A stretch of DNA of 39,078 nt, taken from assembly GCA_030614715.1 (NCBI GenBank), contig JAUWTM010000018.1:1-39078 (forward strand), given 5' to 3'. The notes below the pieces were generated by a model, which worked only from the letters and a program-made list of their open reading frames with translations, made no database searches and had not been told where the DNA came from. The DNA is from Planctomycetota bacterium (GTDB taxonomy: Bacteria > JAJVIF01 > JAPKYR01). The translations under genes and the position numbers were made by a program. This document shows, one piece after another, positions 1 through 8,850 of this stretch (the stretch's first letter is position 1; every line of letters starts with the position of its first letter).

Positions 1-1643
1 AGGATAGCAAGGTCGCCGCGCTGGCAGTAATTCCAGTACAGACCGCCGGTCAGGCTGTACTTGCTGTCGTATGAGTGGATGTCCTCCGCGCAATCGACGT
101 GGAAGCCGTCCTCGAGGACTCCTTCCTGAAGGTCGGGATTGATGACAACGACGTCCCAGTCACCCTGCGATGCAAGCGCAAGGTCCAGATCGCATGTAAT
201 TAACGTGCCCCCGCCGCTGACCACTTCGTTCGTGGCTTCGATGGGAGTCCATGTATCGAGTCTTAATTCAACGCTGGCACCGGGCTGGAAATTCAACCCG
301 CCAACCTCGACATCGATCAACACGTCACCGGACATTGCAGTGTCAGGATCGATGCTCAGCACGATAGGTGGATCGCCTCCGGGATTCTGGGCGAGAATCT
401 CTACGGTGCCCACCAGATAGGCTCCAAGCGGATCGAGTGGGAAATTAAAAGCGTTTCCACCGGGAACCTGTGGCTCGTAGCCGATACCATCCGTTGTTTC
501 AGCGTAGACAAGGATCATTTCATCGCCTGATTTGGTCAGGTTCAGCTGGGAAATTGAAACCTCATAAACGCTCGATGTCGGACCGCTGTCTGATATGACA
601 GCAGTGTCAAGAAGGTTGATCGGATTATTGAAAAGCGGGCCTTCGATCCAGATTGAATCAACCTGACCGGGCACGCCAAGCGGGTCATCGACCGCCTGCC
701 AGTCGAAAACCTCGACCTGAAGCTCCAGCGTACCGCCGTTATCGGTACCATCCACATAGTACGCGGTGCTTCCATCGTTCGTAACTTTTATACAGTACGG
801 TTCCTGGCAGTTGGCCTCGGGCGGGTAGAATTCAACGTCGTAATTCGGTTCACCGGCCGGATCGGGGTCCGCCCAGCTTGCATCGATAGCGTAGTTGAAT
901 TCAAATACAACGCTACTTCCGTCCATTGGGAACTGGATGAAATACGGACGGGAATAAACGCCGGGTGATGTCGCGAAGTTACCGCGTGAGTCCGGGTTCA
1001 TCTCCGAGACTTCCTGATCGTAGCCAAGTTCATCGGCGAAATACTTATACCCGTTGATAATTGCAGTCGGGAAGACGGGAGGTGCGAGGCCGCCGGTCGT
1101 GTAGCCGAAGATTGATCCGTAGGATGTAAACTCGGTTGGATTCCACCAGCGGGTGTATCCATCGGCGTTGACAAGCACGGTATCTTCATCGCCACCGTAC
1201 AGCACGTTCGTGTTGTACTCCGATTGATTCGAGCCATTGCCGATCAGGACTCCACGGACGTCGAATCCCCTGTAAAGCGGAATTCCCGGGAAGGGATGTC
1301 GGAGCGTGACAGAAACCTCGAAATATCCTGTCTCGGGAGTGCTGCCGGGAAGTACATCGAAAGTAATCATGTGCAGCGGGCTCGACGGCGGCTGCATGAA
1401 CTGCGTGACATTGCATGTAAATTGAGCACCACGGAGAGGTGTCACTTCCGCGGTGAGAGTCTCCGGGTGAATTGTGATCGTGTAATACCCCCAGAGTTGA
1501 TGCGAGGACCGGTCCGCATCGGCCTGTGCAACAGGCTGGTCGGGAACGGCAGTTGGAGCTGTAATTGAGTTCCCACCGCTGCCCGAGCATGAAACGAAAA
1601 GTATTGCGGCAAAGATCATGACCGCAAGGTTTCGATAAAGCAT
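1..1643 (-). CDS. Large lipoprotein with family N-terminal module and IPT/TIG-like domain (3' end outside window)
   Basis: The frame is open without a stop from an ATG at 1643 to the window edge, so the C-terminus is missing (about 547 codons visible). The N-terminus is a lipoprotein signal: a basic start, a hydrophobic stretch and FVSC, with Cys19 as the likely lipidated residue followed by a Ser/Gly-rich tether. Residues of about 40-300 form a beta-rich module containing HPFPGIPLYRGFDVRG and DGYTRWWNPTEF, with the end marked by GGTLELQVEVFDW. The same landmarks occur in the lipoproteins at 1834-4422 and 36179-39078. Beyond it is a segment resembling an IPT/TIG immunoglobulin-like fold (PPIVLSIDPDTAMSGD and later WDVVVINPD). 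It is presumably an outer-membrane or surface lipoprotein. I do not recognise a named family and infer no activity. A good promoter lies upstream at 1744-1772. Confidence 0.85.
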   Translation of the reverse strand, partial: MLYRNLAVMIFAAILFVSCSGSGGNSITAPTAVPDQPVAQADADRSSHQLWGYYTITIHPETLTAEVTPLRGAQFTCNVTQFMQPPSSPLHMITFDVLPGSTPETGYFEVSVTLRHPFPGIPLYRGFDVRGVLIGNGSNQSEYNTNVLYGGDEDTVLVNADGYTRWWNPTEFTSYGSIFGYTTGGLAPPVFPTAIINGYKYFADELGYDQEVSEMNPDSRGNFATSPGVYSRPYFIQFPMDGSSVVFEFNYAIDASWADPDPAGEPNYDVEFYPPEANCQEPYCIKVTNDGSTAYYVDGTDNGGTLELQVEVFDWQAVDDPLGVPGQVDSIWIEGPLFNNPINLLDTAVISDSGPTSSVYEVSISQLNLTKSGDEMILVYAETTDGIGYEPQVPGGNAFNFPLDPLGAYLVGTVEILAQNPGGDPPIVLSIDPDTAMSGDVLIDVEVGGLNFQPGASVELRLDTWTPIEATNEVVSGGGTLITCDLDLALASQGDWDVVVINPDLQEGVLEDGFHVDCAEDIHSYDSKYSLTGGLYWNYCQRGDLAI

Positions 1644-1699
1644 TGTTTTAACCTCATGCATTCTTTGGTTATTATTAAGATTTTTTACGCACGGTAAAA

Positions 1700-1738
1700 C
1701 TGTACTGACGCCGCGGGACAATGCGAAGCACAGTACAG
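1700..1738 (-). promoter_or_regulatory. Inverted repeat at the predicted 5' end of the lipoprotein mRNA
   Basis: Perfect 8-bp arms CTGTACTG (1700-1707) and CAGTACAG (1731-1738) flank 23 nt. The outer arm begins about where transcription from the promoter at 1744-1772 should start, so the RNA would carry a 5'-terminal stem-loop. It could equally be an operator. Function is inferred from position only. Confidence 0.35.
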
Positions 1739-1743
1739 GTTAA

Positions 1744-1772
1744 AATATAGCATAAAGTGCTATCGATGTTAA
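1744..1772 (-). promoter_or_regulatory. Sigma70-type promoter for the 1-1643 lipoprotein gene
   Basis: On the minus strand, TTAACA (-35, 1767-1772) and TATATT (-10, 1744-1749) are separated by exactly 17 nt. Each hexamer matches the consensus at five of six positions. Transcription would start near 1737, leaving a leader of about 95 nt before the ATG at 1643. Confidence 0.5.
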
Positions 1773-1833
1773 TAATGTGCTGTGATTAATTTTTGACCGA
1801 TATTTAATATTTCCTGAAGTGATCTCACGAACG

Positions 1834-3453
1834 TCAGATCAATTCAAAAATTGCGAATTTCAGCTCCGTTTCGTCCAGGAACCAAACGTGTATCAATTTA
1901 TTTACGTTATCGCAGTCAAGGCCAAGCGGGGTGCCGTTTAACGGTGGTTCAAATCGCTCGATGAAAGTGCCGTTCTGGTCAAACACCGCCACCTGCCATG
2001 TACTGTCCTCGTTGTCCTCAAGCACGAACAACCAGTTGAAGGGTATAAACGGGCTGGAGCCAAAGGTGTTGAGGACGCTGATATCGACCGGCAGTCCCTG
2101 GAGACCTTCATCAATCGTCGCCAGATAAGTTTGGGACACACCAAGTGACGAGACGGAATTCGAGAAAATTTCAATGCCTGGTTCGTCGGGTAATCCTTCA
2201 AGGAAGTACAGGATCAGGTCGTGATCGTGAACCAGGCTGTGAGGCTCGGTATCGATTGCCAGCCTGTACGATTCCATATCAGATACCAAACCATCGACGC
2301 TACCCTCATTATCGACAGGTGCCCAGTTAAGTCCCCATCCGGTCGCCCAATCGGCAGCGCCGTATGGTTCATTGATACCAGCCATGATAATGCCCAGCTC
2401 ATCACCCTCATAAACAAGGTCCTCCTCGACACCGAAAAAGTGCCAGAGGATACCATCACTTGTCAGTGCAGCCTCGACATCCCTTGATACGGCAGTTCCA
2501 TAGACCGAATTGAGAGCGAGAAAGTTTGATGCAATCTGAGTATTCGCCATCCACCAGATCACGTTGTTTTCCGTACCGGGGCCGGAGCCGTGAGTTGCCA
2601 GGATTACCCCGCCGGATGCATCGACCTCCACAGGACCCATTTCCACGGGTTCTCCAGCGAAAGTGCTCAATGGAAAGCCAACGTCACCCTCCAATGTCAT
2701 GTAGAGTGAACCATCAGCGGAATAGTCTGTGGGATAGTACATCAGGTCGTAATCAGGTCCGAAATAGTAGACTCCCTGATGTCCATAGGAGTCGTCACCA
2801 ACCACGCAGAACTGTTTATCATCAGGATAAGGCTGGATATCCGGCAGCACTCCCGTGCTTACAATCGAAAGTTCCAGTGGATCCATGACGGCAAGGGTAA
2901 TACCGCCAACACCGGGCTCCGAGCAGCATCCGTTGATTACAATTACGTCCCAAAGACCTGGTACAGTTCCCGAAAGGTCGAAATTACACGTGATCTGGTT
3001 GTTATCGACCCACGTAACCTCGGTTCCGGGGATATCATCCTGTCCATCCGTTGTAAGGGTTACATCGAGGCAGGGGCCGTAAAGAATTTCGTAGCCGTCG
3101 ATCGTTGCAGGTATAACCGAACCGGGTTCGGTGTAGGATGGATCAATTGAATAGAGAAAAGGCGGAGGACACTGGTTTTCATCGGAAACCTCAAGATCAT
3201 ATCTGAAGAATGCCGTGAGTGTATCGGTGTCGGCGATGTTCAGTTCCCCGAGAGGGTTTGTATAGTCGTAGCCCTTGTACGCGGCGATTATCCAGAATTC
3301 ATTGCCCGCACTGCTCGTTAAATTGTCAGCGGGAACAGCCACATTGTACTCGTACCAGTGATCGCCCTGGTCAGTAACATACATCTGGGACGGCCCGAAC
3401 TCATGGGGAGCGCTAAGGACGGTCGATTCAAGGTACAGCTGGTAGTCATACAT
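1834..3453 (-). CDS. C-terminal part of a lipoprotein gene interrupted by an in-frame TAG
   Basis: This 539-residue frame continues the upstream 300-residue lipoprotein frame exactly. The two are separated only by one TAG (3520-3522) and 22 sense codons in the same phase. Those 22 codons include GGTLAIQFQIFDW, which matches GGTLELQVEVFDW in the neighbouring paralog at 1-1643, so they are real coding sequence. The piece has no signal peptide and no clear Shine-Dalgarno before its first ATG, so it would not be exported if translated alone. It contains an IPT/TIG-like domain (PPPFLYSIDPSYTEPGS to WDVIVINGC) and then about 350 residues of beta-rich sequence that may be a propeller-like repeat. 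It is probably the back half of an 861-residue lipoprotein, either a recent pseudogene, a sequence error or a readthrough product. No enzymatic motif is seen. Confidence 0.7.
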   Translation of the reverse strand: MYDYQLYLESTVLSAPHEFGPSQMYVTDQGDHWYEYNVAVPADNLTSSAGNEFWIIAAYKGYDYTNPLGELNIADTDTLTAFFRYDLEVSDENQCPPPFLYSIDPSYTEPGSVIPATIDGYEILYGPCLDVTLTTDGQDDIPGTEVTWVDNNQITCNFDLSGTVPGLWDVIVINGCCSEPGVGGITLAVMDPLELSIVSTGVLPDIQPYPDDKQFCVVGDDSYGHQGVYYFGPDYDLMYYPTDYSADGSLYMTLEGDVGFPLSTFAGEPVEMGPVEVDASGGVILATHGSGPGTENNVIWWMANTQIASNFLALNSVYGTAVSRDVEAALTSDGILWHFFGVEEDLVYEGDELGIIMAGINEPYGAADWATGWGLNWAPVDNEGSVDGLVSDMESYRLAIDTEPHSLVHDHDLILYFLEGLPDEPGIEIFSNSVSSLGVSQTYLATIDEGLQGLPVDISVLNTFGSSPFIPFNWLFVLEDNEDSTWQVAVFDQNGTFIERFEPPLNGTPLGLDCDNVNKLIHVWFLDETELKFAIFELI

Positions 3454-3519
3454 AATGCAGACCTGAAGCTCTATATCGCCCCAGTCAAAGATTTGAAACT
3501 GAATTGCCAGTGTACCGCC

Positions 3520-4422
3520 CTAGTGCCCCTCGTCCAAATAATAAAGATTTCCAATATAATCGGCCGTGCACGCGACAGCTTCGGGAGCGTTAGACGGGTG
3601 GTTTTCCGGCTGAACGCCGCCCCAGTTAGCGGTTATAGCGTAGTTAAATTTCAACCCGATGGTTGAGGTCTGGAACCTGATGTAATAGTTCCGTGTGTTG
3701 GACGCTCCGGAGTATGTTACACCGTGAAGTTCAGAGTTCTCGGTAACCCAGTCCCAAAGGTTATCGGTTACTTCGAGGCCGCTTGCATAATATTTATACG
3801 GACAGAGAGTCGCGCTCCCATAGTAGTTTGGACTGGACTCGTTAGCCTCGACATATGAGAAGAGAGGATTCAGACTCAGCATAAATTCCGATGGATTATA
3901 CCATCGCGTGTACCCGTCCGGACCACCCATACCGTCCTCGGGATCGGGAAACACCATCTGGTGTTCTCCATGAATAGGGTAGATGAGATCAGGATTGTGG
4001 GCAAGGCTGGGTCCACCGTCGCCGATGAAAATACCCCTGACGTCGTAACCATCGAATTGAGGCATGTCCTCGAACGGGTGTCCGATAGTTACATCGATGT
4101 CCACGTCGGCGAAACCCGGGCTGTAGATGAGCTTGTAGATTTCGGTACCGATTCCGGGAGGTTCGATAGTGTTCAGGAAGTGAACGACGTTAAGTGTAAA
4201 CATTGCAGATCGGTGAGTTACAACTTCCGCGGTCATTGATTCCTCATCGATGTAAAACTCGTAAAAGCCCAAAAGGTGTGTGTTAGTGGATTGAGCCGGG
4301 TTGTGAGAGGTAATGCCGGTCTGGGGATCCGGTGATACCGGAGATCCTCCCCCGCTGGAGCAGCCTGCACTGATGAGCAGGATAATGACCAGCGTCATTG
4401 TATAAAACGCAGATCTATTCAT
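3520..4422 (-). CDS. Lipoprotein N-terminal part, ending at an in-frame TAG
   Basis: A clear lipoprotein signal starts the protein: MNRSAFYTMTL, a hydrophobic run and SAGC, with Cys21 lipidated and followed by SSGGG. The start is supported by AGGAGAG just upstream of the ATG at 4422. Residues of about 45-300 carry the family landmarks HPFEDMPQFDGYDVRG and DGYTRWYNPSEF, aligned with the paralogs at both ends of the window. The frame stops at TAG right after YYLDEGH. In the paralog at 1-1643 the aligned stretch reads YYVDGTDNGGTLEL, so the stop falls inside a conserved region and not at a domain end. The missing part follows in frame at 1834-3519. Role unknown; surface lipoprotein inferred. Confidence 0.8.
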   Translation of the reverse strand: MNRSAFYTMTLVIILLISAGCSSGGGSPVSPDPQTGITSHNPAQSTNTHLLGFYEFYIDEESMTAEVVTHRSAMFTLNVVHFLNTIEPPGIGTEIYKLIYSPGFADVDIDVTIGHPFEDMPQFDGYDVRGIFIGDGGPSLAHNPDLIYPIHGEHQMVFPDPEDGMGGPDGYTRWYNPSEFMLSLNPLFSYVEANESSPNYYGSATLCPYKYYASGLEVTDNLWDWVTENSELHGVTYSGASNTRNYYIRFQTSTIGLKFNYAITANWGGVQPENHPSNAPEAVACTADYIGNLYYLDEGH

Positions 4423-4479
4423 GCCTCACTCTCCTGGTTGTGATCTTAACGGAACACGCGACTGAAAGTTAACACATAC

Positions 4480-4507
4480 AGAATACTTAATATTAGAAAA
4501 ATGGCAA
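4480..4507 (-). promoter_or_regulatory. Possible promoter for the split lipoprotein gene
   Basis: On the minus strand, TTGCCA (4502-4507) and TATTCT (4480-4485) are 16 nt apart. The -35 hexamer overlaps the 3' arm of the terminator of the preceding gene, a compact terminator-promoter arrangement. The -10 match is only four of six. Confidence 0.3.
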
Positions 4508-4522
4508 CCGTTTCCGGTTGCC
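4495..4522 (-). terminator. Intrinsic terminator of the 5'-nucleotidase gene
   Basis: On the minus strand, GGCAACCG, a GAAA loop and CGGTTGCC form a perfect 8-bp stem (4503-4522) followed directly by an ATTTTTC tract. It lies about 30 nt past the stop codon at 4554. Confidence 0.75.
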
Positions 4523-4553
4523 GTATTCCAGAAAAGTGTTTTACGGAGGTAAT

Positions 4554-6224
4554 TTAGTTTATCTGGTTTATCCTGCCCTCGAGCTGTGGTGCCATCGGTG
4601 ACATCAGCTCGATGTACTCCACCACAACGTCTGAAATTACACGTCCATGGTCGTACGGATCGATTGCCTTGTCGATGAGAATCTGGTAACCGTCGCCAGC
4701 ACCACGGAGGAACCCGGAGGTAGCTATGTGCACGATCTGGTCATCAGTCATCGGAGCGTAGTTCCCGGATTCATCCTCAATCCGGATCTCTACAATCCTG
4801 CTGCCAACAGGCTGGCTCGCGTCCCATGTGAATTTCATCCCCGCGACCTGCAGGAACCGTCCCGTACCCTCGTTTCTCGGGTCTTCAGCGCGACTAACCG
4901 CGTATTCCATCAGGTCCCTGAAATCCGAGCCGAGTATGTCGAGTGTGGCAATCGTATCGGTGAAGGGGAGAACCTCCAGAACCTGTGCCATTGTGATGTC
5001 GCCTGCACCGATTCCGGATCTGACACCGCCGCCGTTGTAGAAAGCGACCTGCGCACCGCCGGAATAAGACTCCCAGAGAATCGCGTCGGCAATAAGGTTA
5101 CCGATCAGGCATTCCTGGTGACGTGTGTCATCCTCGGTGCCGGGCATGTCGTAGATCGTGTGCCCGACAATCATCCCCTGGAGCTGGTATACCGAGTCTG
5201 ACATGCTCTCGACCATCTCAAGCACGTCCGGGTCCTTTTCGACCGATGCGTCGAGCAGTACCGGCTCACCTTCCCAGGTTTCCGCGACGCCATCCTCGTT
5301 GAAATTAACCGTAAGGTGACCGAGGTACCAACCCCAGGATTTGGCGGTCACGATCAGGACAGGCTCCTGGGACGGAGAATTCACCATGACGGGGTAGGGG
5401 CCCTCGGCGTTTTCGTCGTCAGTATTCGTCAGGTATGAATGAGTGTGCCCGCCAACAATAATATCGATTCCGTCGACCGCCGCGGCAGTCGCCATGTCGC
5501 TTGAAAGGCCGATGTGGCTGAGCGCGATGATTATGTTGACACCCTGCTCCTGAAGTGCATCGACTGCGTCCTGCGCGGATTGGCGGACATCGTCGAAAGT
5601 CACGTTGGGTCCGGGTTTTGAGATCATCGGAACGTCGGTAGTGGTGAAACCAATGATGCCGACCCGGTGACCGTCCACCTCGAGAATTTCATACGGATTC
5701 ACGAGGTCGGCAAGAAGCGGTTCATTCTCGACTATTATGTTCGATGAGACGACGGGAAAGTTCAGTCCCTCGATGAACTCCGCGAGGACCGCAGGACCAT
5801 CGTCGAATTCATGATTACCCAGCGTCATTGCGTCGTAACCAAGCTCGTTCATGAAAATCTGTGCTGCTCCACCCTTGTAAAGGCTGTAGAAGAGCGTTCC
5901 CTGGAACTGGTCGCCGCCGTCGAGAAGAAGGCTGTTTGTCATGTCAGCCCTGAGCTGATTCAGGACCGTCGCGCGACGTGCCACGCCCCCGAAGCCCTCG
6001 CCTGCTTCCGATTCCTCCTGCGTACAGGTGTTTCCAAACCTGTTAAATTCCCTGATGCGTGCATGACAGTCGTTTGTGTGGAAAACAACCAGGGAAAACA
6101 GCTCGGAATCATCAGGCTCGGGTGTGTCGCCGTTTCCAGCGGGTTCCGTCGCGGGACAGGCTGTCAGAAGCGCCATTACAATTGCCAGAACCGGGATTAT
6201 CCAGAATCGATCGATGGTTTTCAT
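4554..6224 (-). CDS. 5'-nucleotidase / UshA-family metallophosphoesterase, lipoprotein
   Basis: This is a 556-residue member of the UshA/YfkN 5'-nucleotidase family, which hydrolyses nucleotides or related phosphoesters outside the cytoplasm with a dinuclear metal centre. A lipoprotein signal ends at LLTAC (Cys23), so it is anchored rather than free. The N-terminal calcineurin-like domain has Asp52 and His54 (HTNDCHAR), Asp105 (GGDQFQGT), the GNHEFDDG block around residues 136-143 containing Asn137 and His138, and His237, His260 and His262 (SHIGL, GGHTHS). The C-terminal nucleotidase domain (about residues 340-550) has NGGGVRSGI, the usual substrate-arginine segment, and GRFLQVAGMKF. Length and domain order are typical. 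The true substrate is not decidable from sequence. A strong terminator follows, so it is probably monocistronic. Confidence 0.93.
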   Translation of the reverse strand: MKTIDRFWIIPVLAIVMALLTACPATEPAGNGDTPEPDDSELFSLVVFHTNDCHARIREFNRFGNTCTQEESEAGEGFGGVARRATVLNQLRADMTNSLLLDGGDQFQGTLFYSLYKGGAAQIFMNELGYDAMTLGNHEFDDGPAVLAEFIEGLNFPVVSSNIIVENEPLLADLVNPYEILEVDGHRVGIIGFTTTDVPMISKPGPNVTFDDVRQSAQDAVDALQEQGVNIIIALSHIGLSSDMATAAAVDGIDIIVGGHTHSYLTNTDDENAEGPYPVMVNSPSQEPVLIVTAKSWGWYLGHLTVNFNEDGVAETWEGEPVLLDASVEKDPDVLEMVESMSDSVYQLQGMIVGHTIYDMPGTEDDTRHQECLIGNLIADAILWESYSGGAQVAFYNGGGVRSGIGAGDITMAQVLEVLPFTDTIATLDILGSDFRDLMEYAVSRAEDPRNEGTGRFLQVAGMKFTWDASQPVGSRIVEIRIEDESGNYAPMTDDQIVHIATSGFLRGAGDGYQILIDKAIDPYDHGRVISDVVVEYIELMSPMAPQLEGRINQIN

Positions 6225-6303
6225 ATTTTTGTACCCTCTCGATAAAATATTGTACGGAAGTATACCCTACCGGGGTCAGTCCAGTCATTTAAAACAACTT
6301 AAT

Positions 6304-6332
6304 TTGTATCCAGTATTAAACAATCATATAAT
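6304..6332 (+). promoter_or_regulatory. Promoter upstream of the DUF438 gene
   Basis: TTGTAT (6304-6309), 17 nt, and a perfect TATAAT (6327-6332). Transcription would start near 6339, giving a leader of about 26 nt to the chosen ATG at 6365. The -35 box is weak. Confidence 0.45.
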
Positions 6333-6364
6333 CTCCTCGGATTCAGTTCACCATGGAGGACGGA

Positions 6365-7582
6365 ATGAGTGAAGCGAAATCAACCCGAGCGGAGAGGATA
6401 GAAACTCTGAAGGGCATCATTAAGACACTGCACGGAGGCGCGGAGCCGTCGGAGGTTATCGATCAGCTACGTGAACTGGTGCATGTTACCGACGCCAATG
6501 AAATTGCATCGATGGAACAGGAGCTTATCGACGAAGGAATGGATGTTTCCGAGGTTCAATCGATGTGCGACGTTCATTCACAGGTCCTTCGCGAGATCAT
6601 GACAGAGCCTGAAACCGGGATATTCCCGCCGGGACATCCTGTCGATACGTTCCTACGGGAGAATAATGCGCTGAGGGAAGCCATCAGTGAGTTTCGACTC
6701 GTTCTGGATGAGGTCGCTGGGGCTGCAGCGGATGGTGTGCCGGAAGACCTGTTCTTCAAGCTGAAGGCAGCGTTCAATAATATTCAGGACATCGAGCAGC
6801 ATTACATGCGCAAGGAGTTCCTGCTTTTCTCGAAGCTCGAAGATCACGGGGTGACAGGGCCGTCGAAGGTAATGTGGGGCAAGGACGACGAGGTTCGCGA
6901 ACTGCTTAAGGAAGTAACTGAGCAGATGCGACTGGATATGGATGTCAACGCCTTGAAAACGGCGGCAGACGCAGCAATAGTGGGGATCGAGGAGATGTTT
7001 ATCAAGGAGGAGAAAATTCTTTTCCCAATGGCGAAGGAAAAATTAACCCGGGAGGACTGGGCATGGATATGGAAGCACTCTCCGGAGTACGGATACTGCC
7101 GGGTTGAGCCGGGAGAGGGATATAATCCGGTAATTATGGCCGAGGTCGATGGCTCGGAGGCTCGGTCCGACGCCATACTGTCATTTCCTACCGGGAGCCT
7201 GTCGTTCGATCAGATGAAAGCAATTCTGGCGACACTTCCGCTGGACCTGACCTTTGTCGATGCTGATGATCGCGTCAGGTTCTTTTCACACGGTCCCAGC
7301 CCGGTGTTCATTCGAAGCAAGGCTAATCTTGGTCGTAAGGTACAGCACTGCCATCCCCCAAAGAGCGTCGATATGGTGAACTTGATCCTGGATGATTTCC
7401 GATTCGGGCGAAAAAATGTCGCTGAGTTCTGGATCAAGTTTAAAAAGGCATTCGTGCACATTTCGTACTTCGCGGTCCGGGACGCGGAAGGGAAATACCT
7501 CGGCTGCCTTGAGATGACTCAGGATGTGACATCGATCCGTCTTCTCGATGGTGAGCGCAGGCTCCTGATGTACGACAGTTAG
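6365..7582 (+). CDS. DUF438 / hemerythrin-like / PAS domain protein
   Basis: I chose ATG 6365 because GGAGGA at 6355-6360 fits as its ribosome site and overlaps the alternative ATG at 6353. The 405-residue protein has the order of the DUF438 family: an N-terminal helical DUF438 domain (about residues 10-80), a hemerythrin-like four-helix region (about 85-230) and a C-terminal PAS domain (about 280-400). The PAS part has the family blocks HCHPPKSV and YLGCLEMTQD. In the metal-binding region His91, His146, Glu150 and Glu215 are visible (GHPVDTF, EQHYMRKEFLLF, IKEEKILF). Acidic residues sit at 94 and 174 (WGKDDEVREL). Such proteins are thought to sense oxygen, NO or redox state, but no output domain is present. 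It is probably cytoplasmic. The function is inferred from domains only. Confidence 0.88.
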   Translation: MSEAKSTRAERIETLKGIIKTLHGGAEPSEVIDQLRELVHVTDANEIASMEQELIDEGMDVSEVQSMCDVHSQVLREIMTEPETGIFPPGHPVDTFLRENNALREAISEFRLVLDEVAGAAADGVPEDLFFKLKAAFNNIQDIEQHYMRKEFLLFSKLEDHGVTGPSKVMWGKDDEVRELLKEVTEQMRLDMDVNALKTAADAAIVGIEEMFIKEEKILFPMAKEKLTREDWAWIWKHSPEYGYCRVEPGEGYNPVIMAEVDGSEARSDAILSFPTGSLSFDQMKAILATLPLDLTFVDADDRVRFFSHGPSPVFIRSKANLGRKVQHCHPPKSVDMVNLILDDFRFGRKNVAEFWIKFKKAFVHISYFAVRDAEGKYLGCLEMTQDVTSIRLLDGERRLLMYDS

Positions 7583-7728
7583 AGCCTGTACACGTGAAAA
7601 TCCGGAATTTTCCCCTTATATCCTTATTATTGCGTCGTCTACCAGTTCACGCATCGGAACAGCCACCCGAAAATATTAATGCGTCTTTATCAGACTTGAA
7701 AATCGCACCGAAAGGGGCGTTTTGGTAA

Positions 7729-8850
7729 TTGGTTGGAGCCAAAAGGAAAAACTCGACTAAAAGGAAGAAGTCGACAAGGAAATCAACCGTCACTAAACGG
7801 GTGAAGGAGGAGCGTGCAAACGCGTTCCGTCGCGGTGTCAACACTGTCCTCATCCTGGTATTCCTGTTCATTCTGGTGTTCGGTGTCTACAAGACGTGGG
7901 ACTTCCTGGGTCGTCCCGGATGGCCTGAACCTGCCCCAGTGGAGCAGACGATCTGTGTCGAAGTATGGTTCTACGACACGTCGGTTACCTACCTGGTTCC
8001 GGTCCACAGGCGTGTGACACTTGCCGCCAACGACTCAATTACATCTCGTGCCCTGACGGAACTGGCGGAAGGACCGCAAGATCCGTTTCTCGCACGTGCA
8101 TATCCCGCGGACGTCGGTGCTCCGGCGGTCGATATTCGAGGGGATACGGCATTTGTCGACCTGCCGTCTGAAATATGGACCCATATGGGCGGCACGATGA
8201 GGGAATCGGCATTACTCAACGTGATCACCCTGACTGTTCAGTCCGCAGGTGAGGTTGAATCGACAAAGATACTCATCGCAGGCGAGGTAGTCGATGGCAC
8301 GCCCGAGGGATACGACCTTACCGAGCCACTGTCGGCTCCGGAACATATTAATTTTGTCCCTGACTCAGGTCTGCAGGGTGAATCGAAATGGGTAACCGGG
8401 TATTTCAGGGATTCATCTGGTCGATACCTGCTGCCTTTGTCCATGGAAGTGGATATCGGTGTTGAGGACGCTCACGAAGCGGTTTCGCGGATGCTGAAGC
8501 ACCCCCCGCAACTCACGTATCCACCACCGCAGCCTGTGTGCGCGGACGGTTACGATATCGAGCGCCTGACCATTGAAAACGGCACAGCGACAGTCGAATT
8601 AACCGTGCCTGACTCTGCAACGGCATTCCTGAACTTCGATGTGAACATTTTCAGGCGTGCCCTCTATCTTACGTTGCATAAGTGCTGCAACGTGACAGAC
8701 GTTATCCTGAAAATCAACGGACGAGAACTCGAAACATACACGAGATTCGCGAATCTGCTTCCGGTCGCGTCGGAAGAATGCTGGAATATCGAACGCACGA
8801 CAGTAGAGCCGGAATACGTCGATACAACTACAGTGGAGGCAGAAACATGA
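7729..8850 (+). CDS. Membrane-anchored GerMN-domain protein
   Basis: The start is TTG at 7729, with AAAGGGG at 7711-7717 as a plausible ribosome site. The N-terminus is very basic (about residues 4-35, rich in Lys, Arg, Ser and Thr) and precedes one transmembrane helix near residues 38-54, so the rest should face the periplasm. Two consecutive GerMN-like domains follow (about 70-195 and 215-350). Both show the typical pattern of a beta start, a leucine-rich helix and a strand with YDI-LTIENGTATVEL-type sequence. The stop overlaps the ATG of the amidase gene (ATGA), so the two are translationally coupled. GerMN domains are known from Bacillus GerM and from lipoproteins linked to cell-wall remodelling. 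Here the pairing with an amidase suggests a cell-envelope role. This need not imply sporulation. Confidence 0.82.
   Translation: MVGAKRKNSTKRKKSTRKSTVTKRVKEERANAFRRGVNTVLILVFLFILVFGVYKTWDFLGRPGWPEPAPVEQTICVEVWFYDTSVTYLVPVHRRVTLAANDSITSRALTELAEGPQDPFLARAYPADVGAPAVDIRGDTAFVDLPSEIWTHMGGTMRESALLNVITLTVQSAGEVESTKILIAGEVVDGTPEGYDLTEPLSAPEHINFVPDSGLQGESKWVTGYFRDSSGRYLLPLSMEVDIGVEDAHEAVSRMLKHPPQLTYPPPQPVCADGYDIERLTIENGTATVELTVPDSATAFLNFDVNIFRRALYLTLHKCCNVTDVILKINGRELETYTRFANLLPVASEECWNIERTTVEPEYVDTTTVEAET

Noticed and set aside
3520-3522. Pyrrolysine or general TAG reassignment
   Set aside because: TAG is used as the normal final stop of several genes in the window. The paralog has an ordinary Asn at the aligned position.
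8682-8846. Extended amidase start at 8682
   Set aside because: It would overlap the GerMN gene by 55 codons and hide the signal peptide. ATG 8847 has GGAGG at the right spacing and begins a clear signal sequence.
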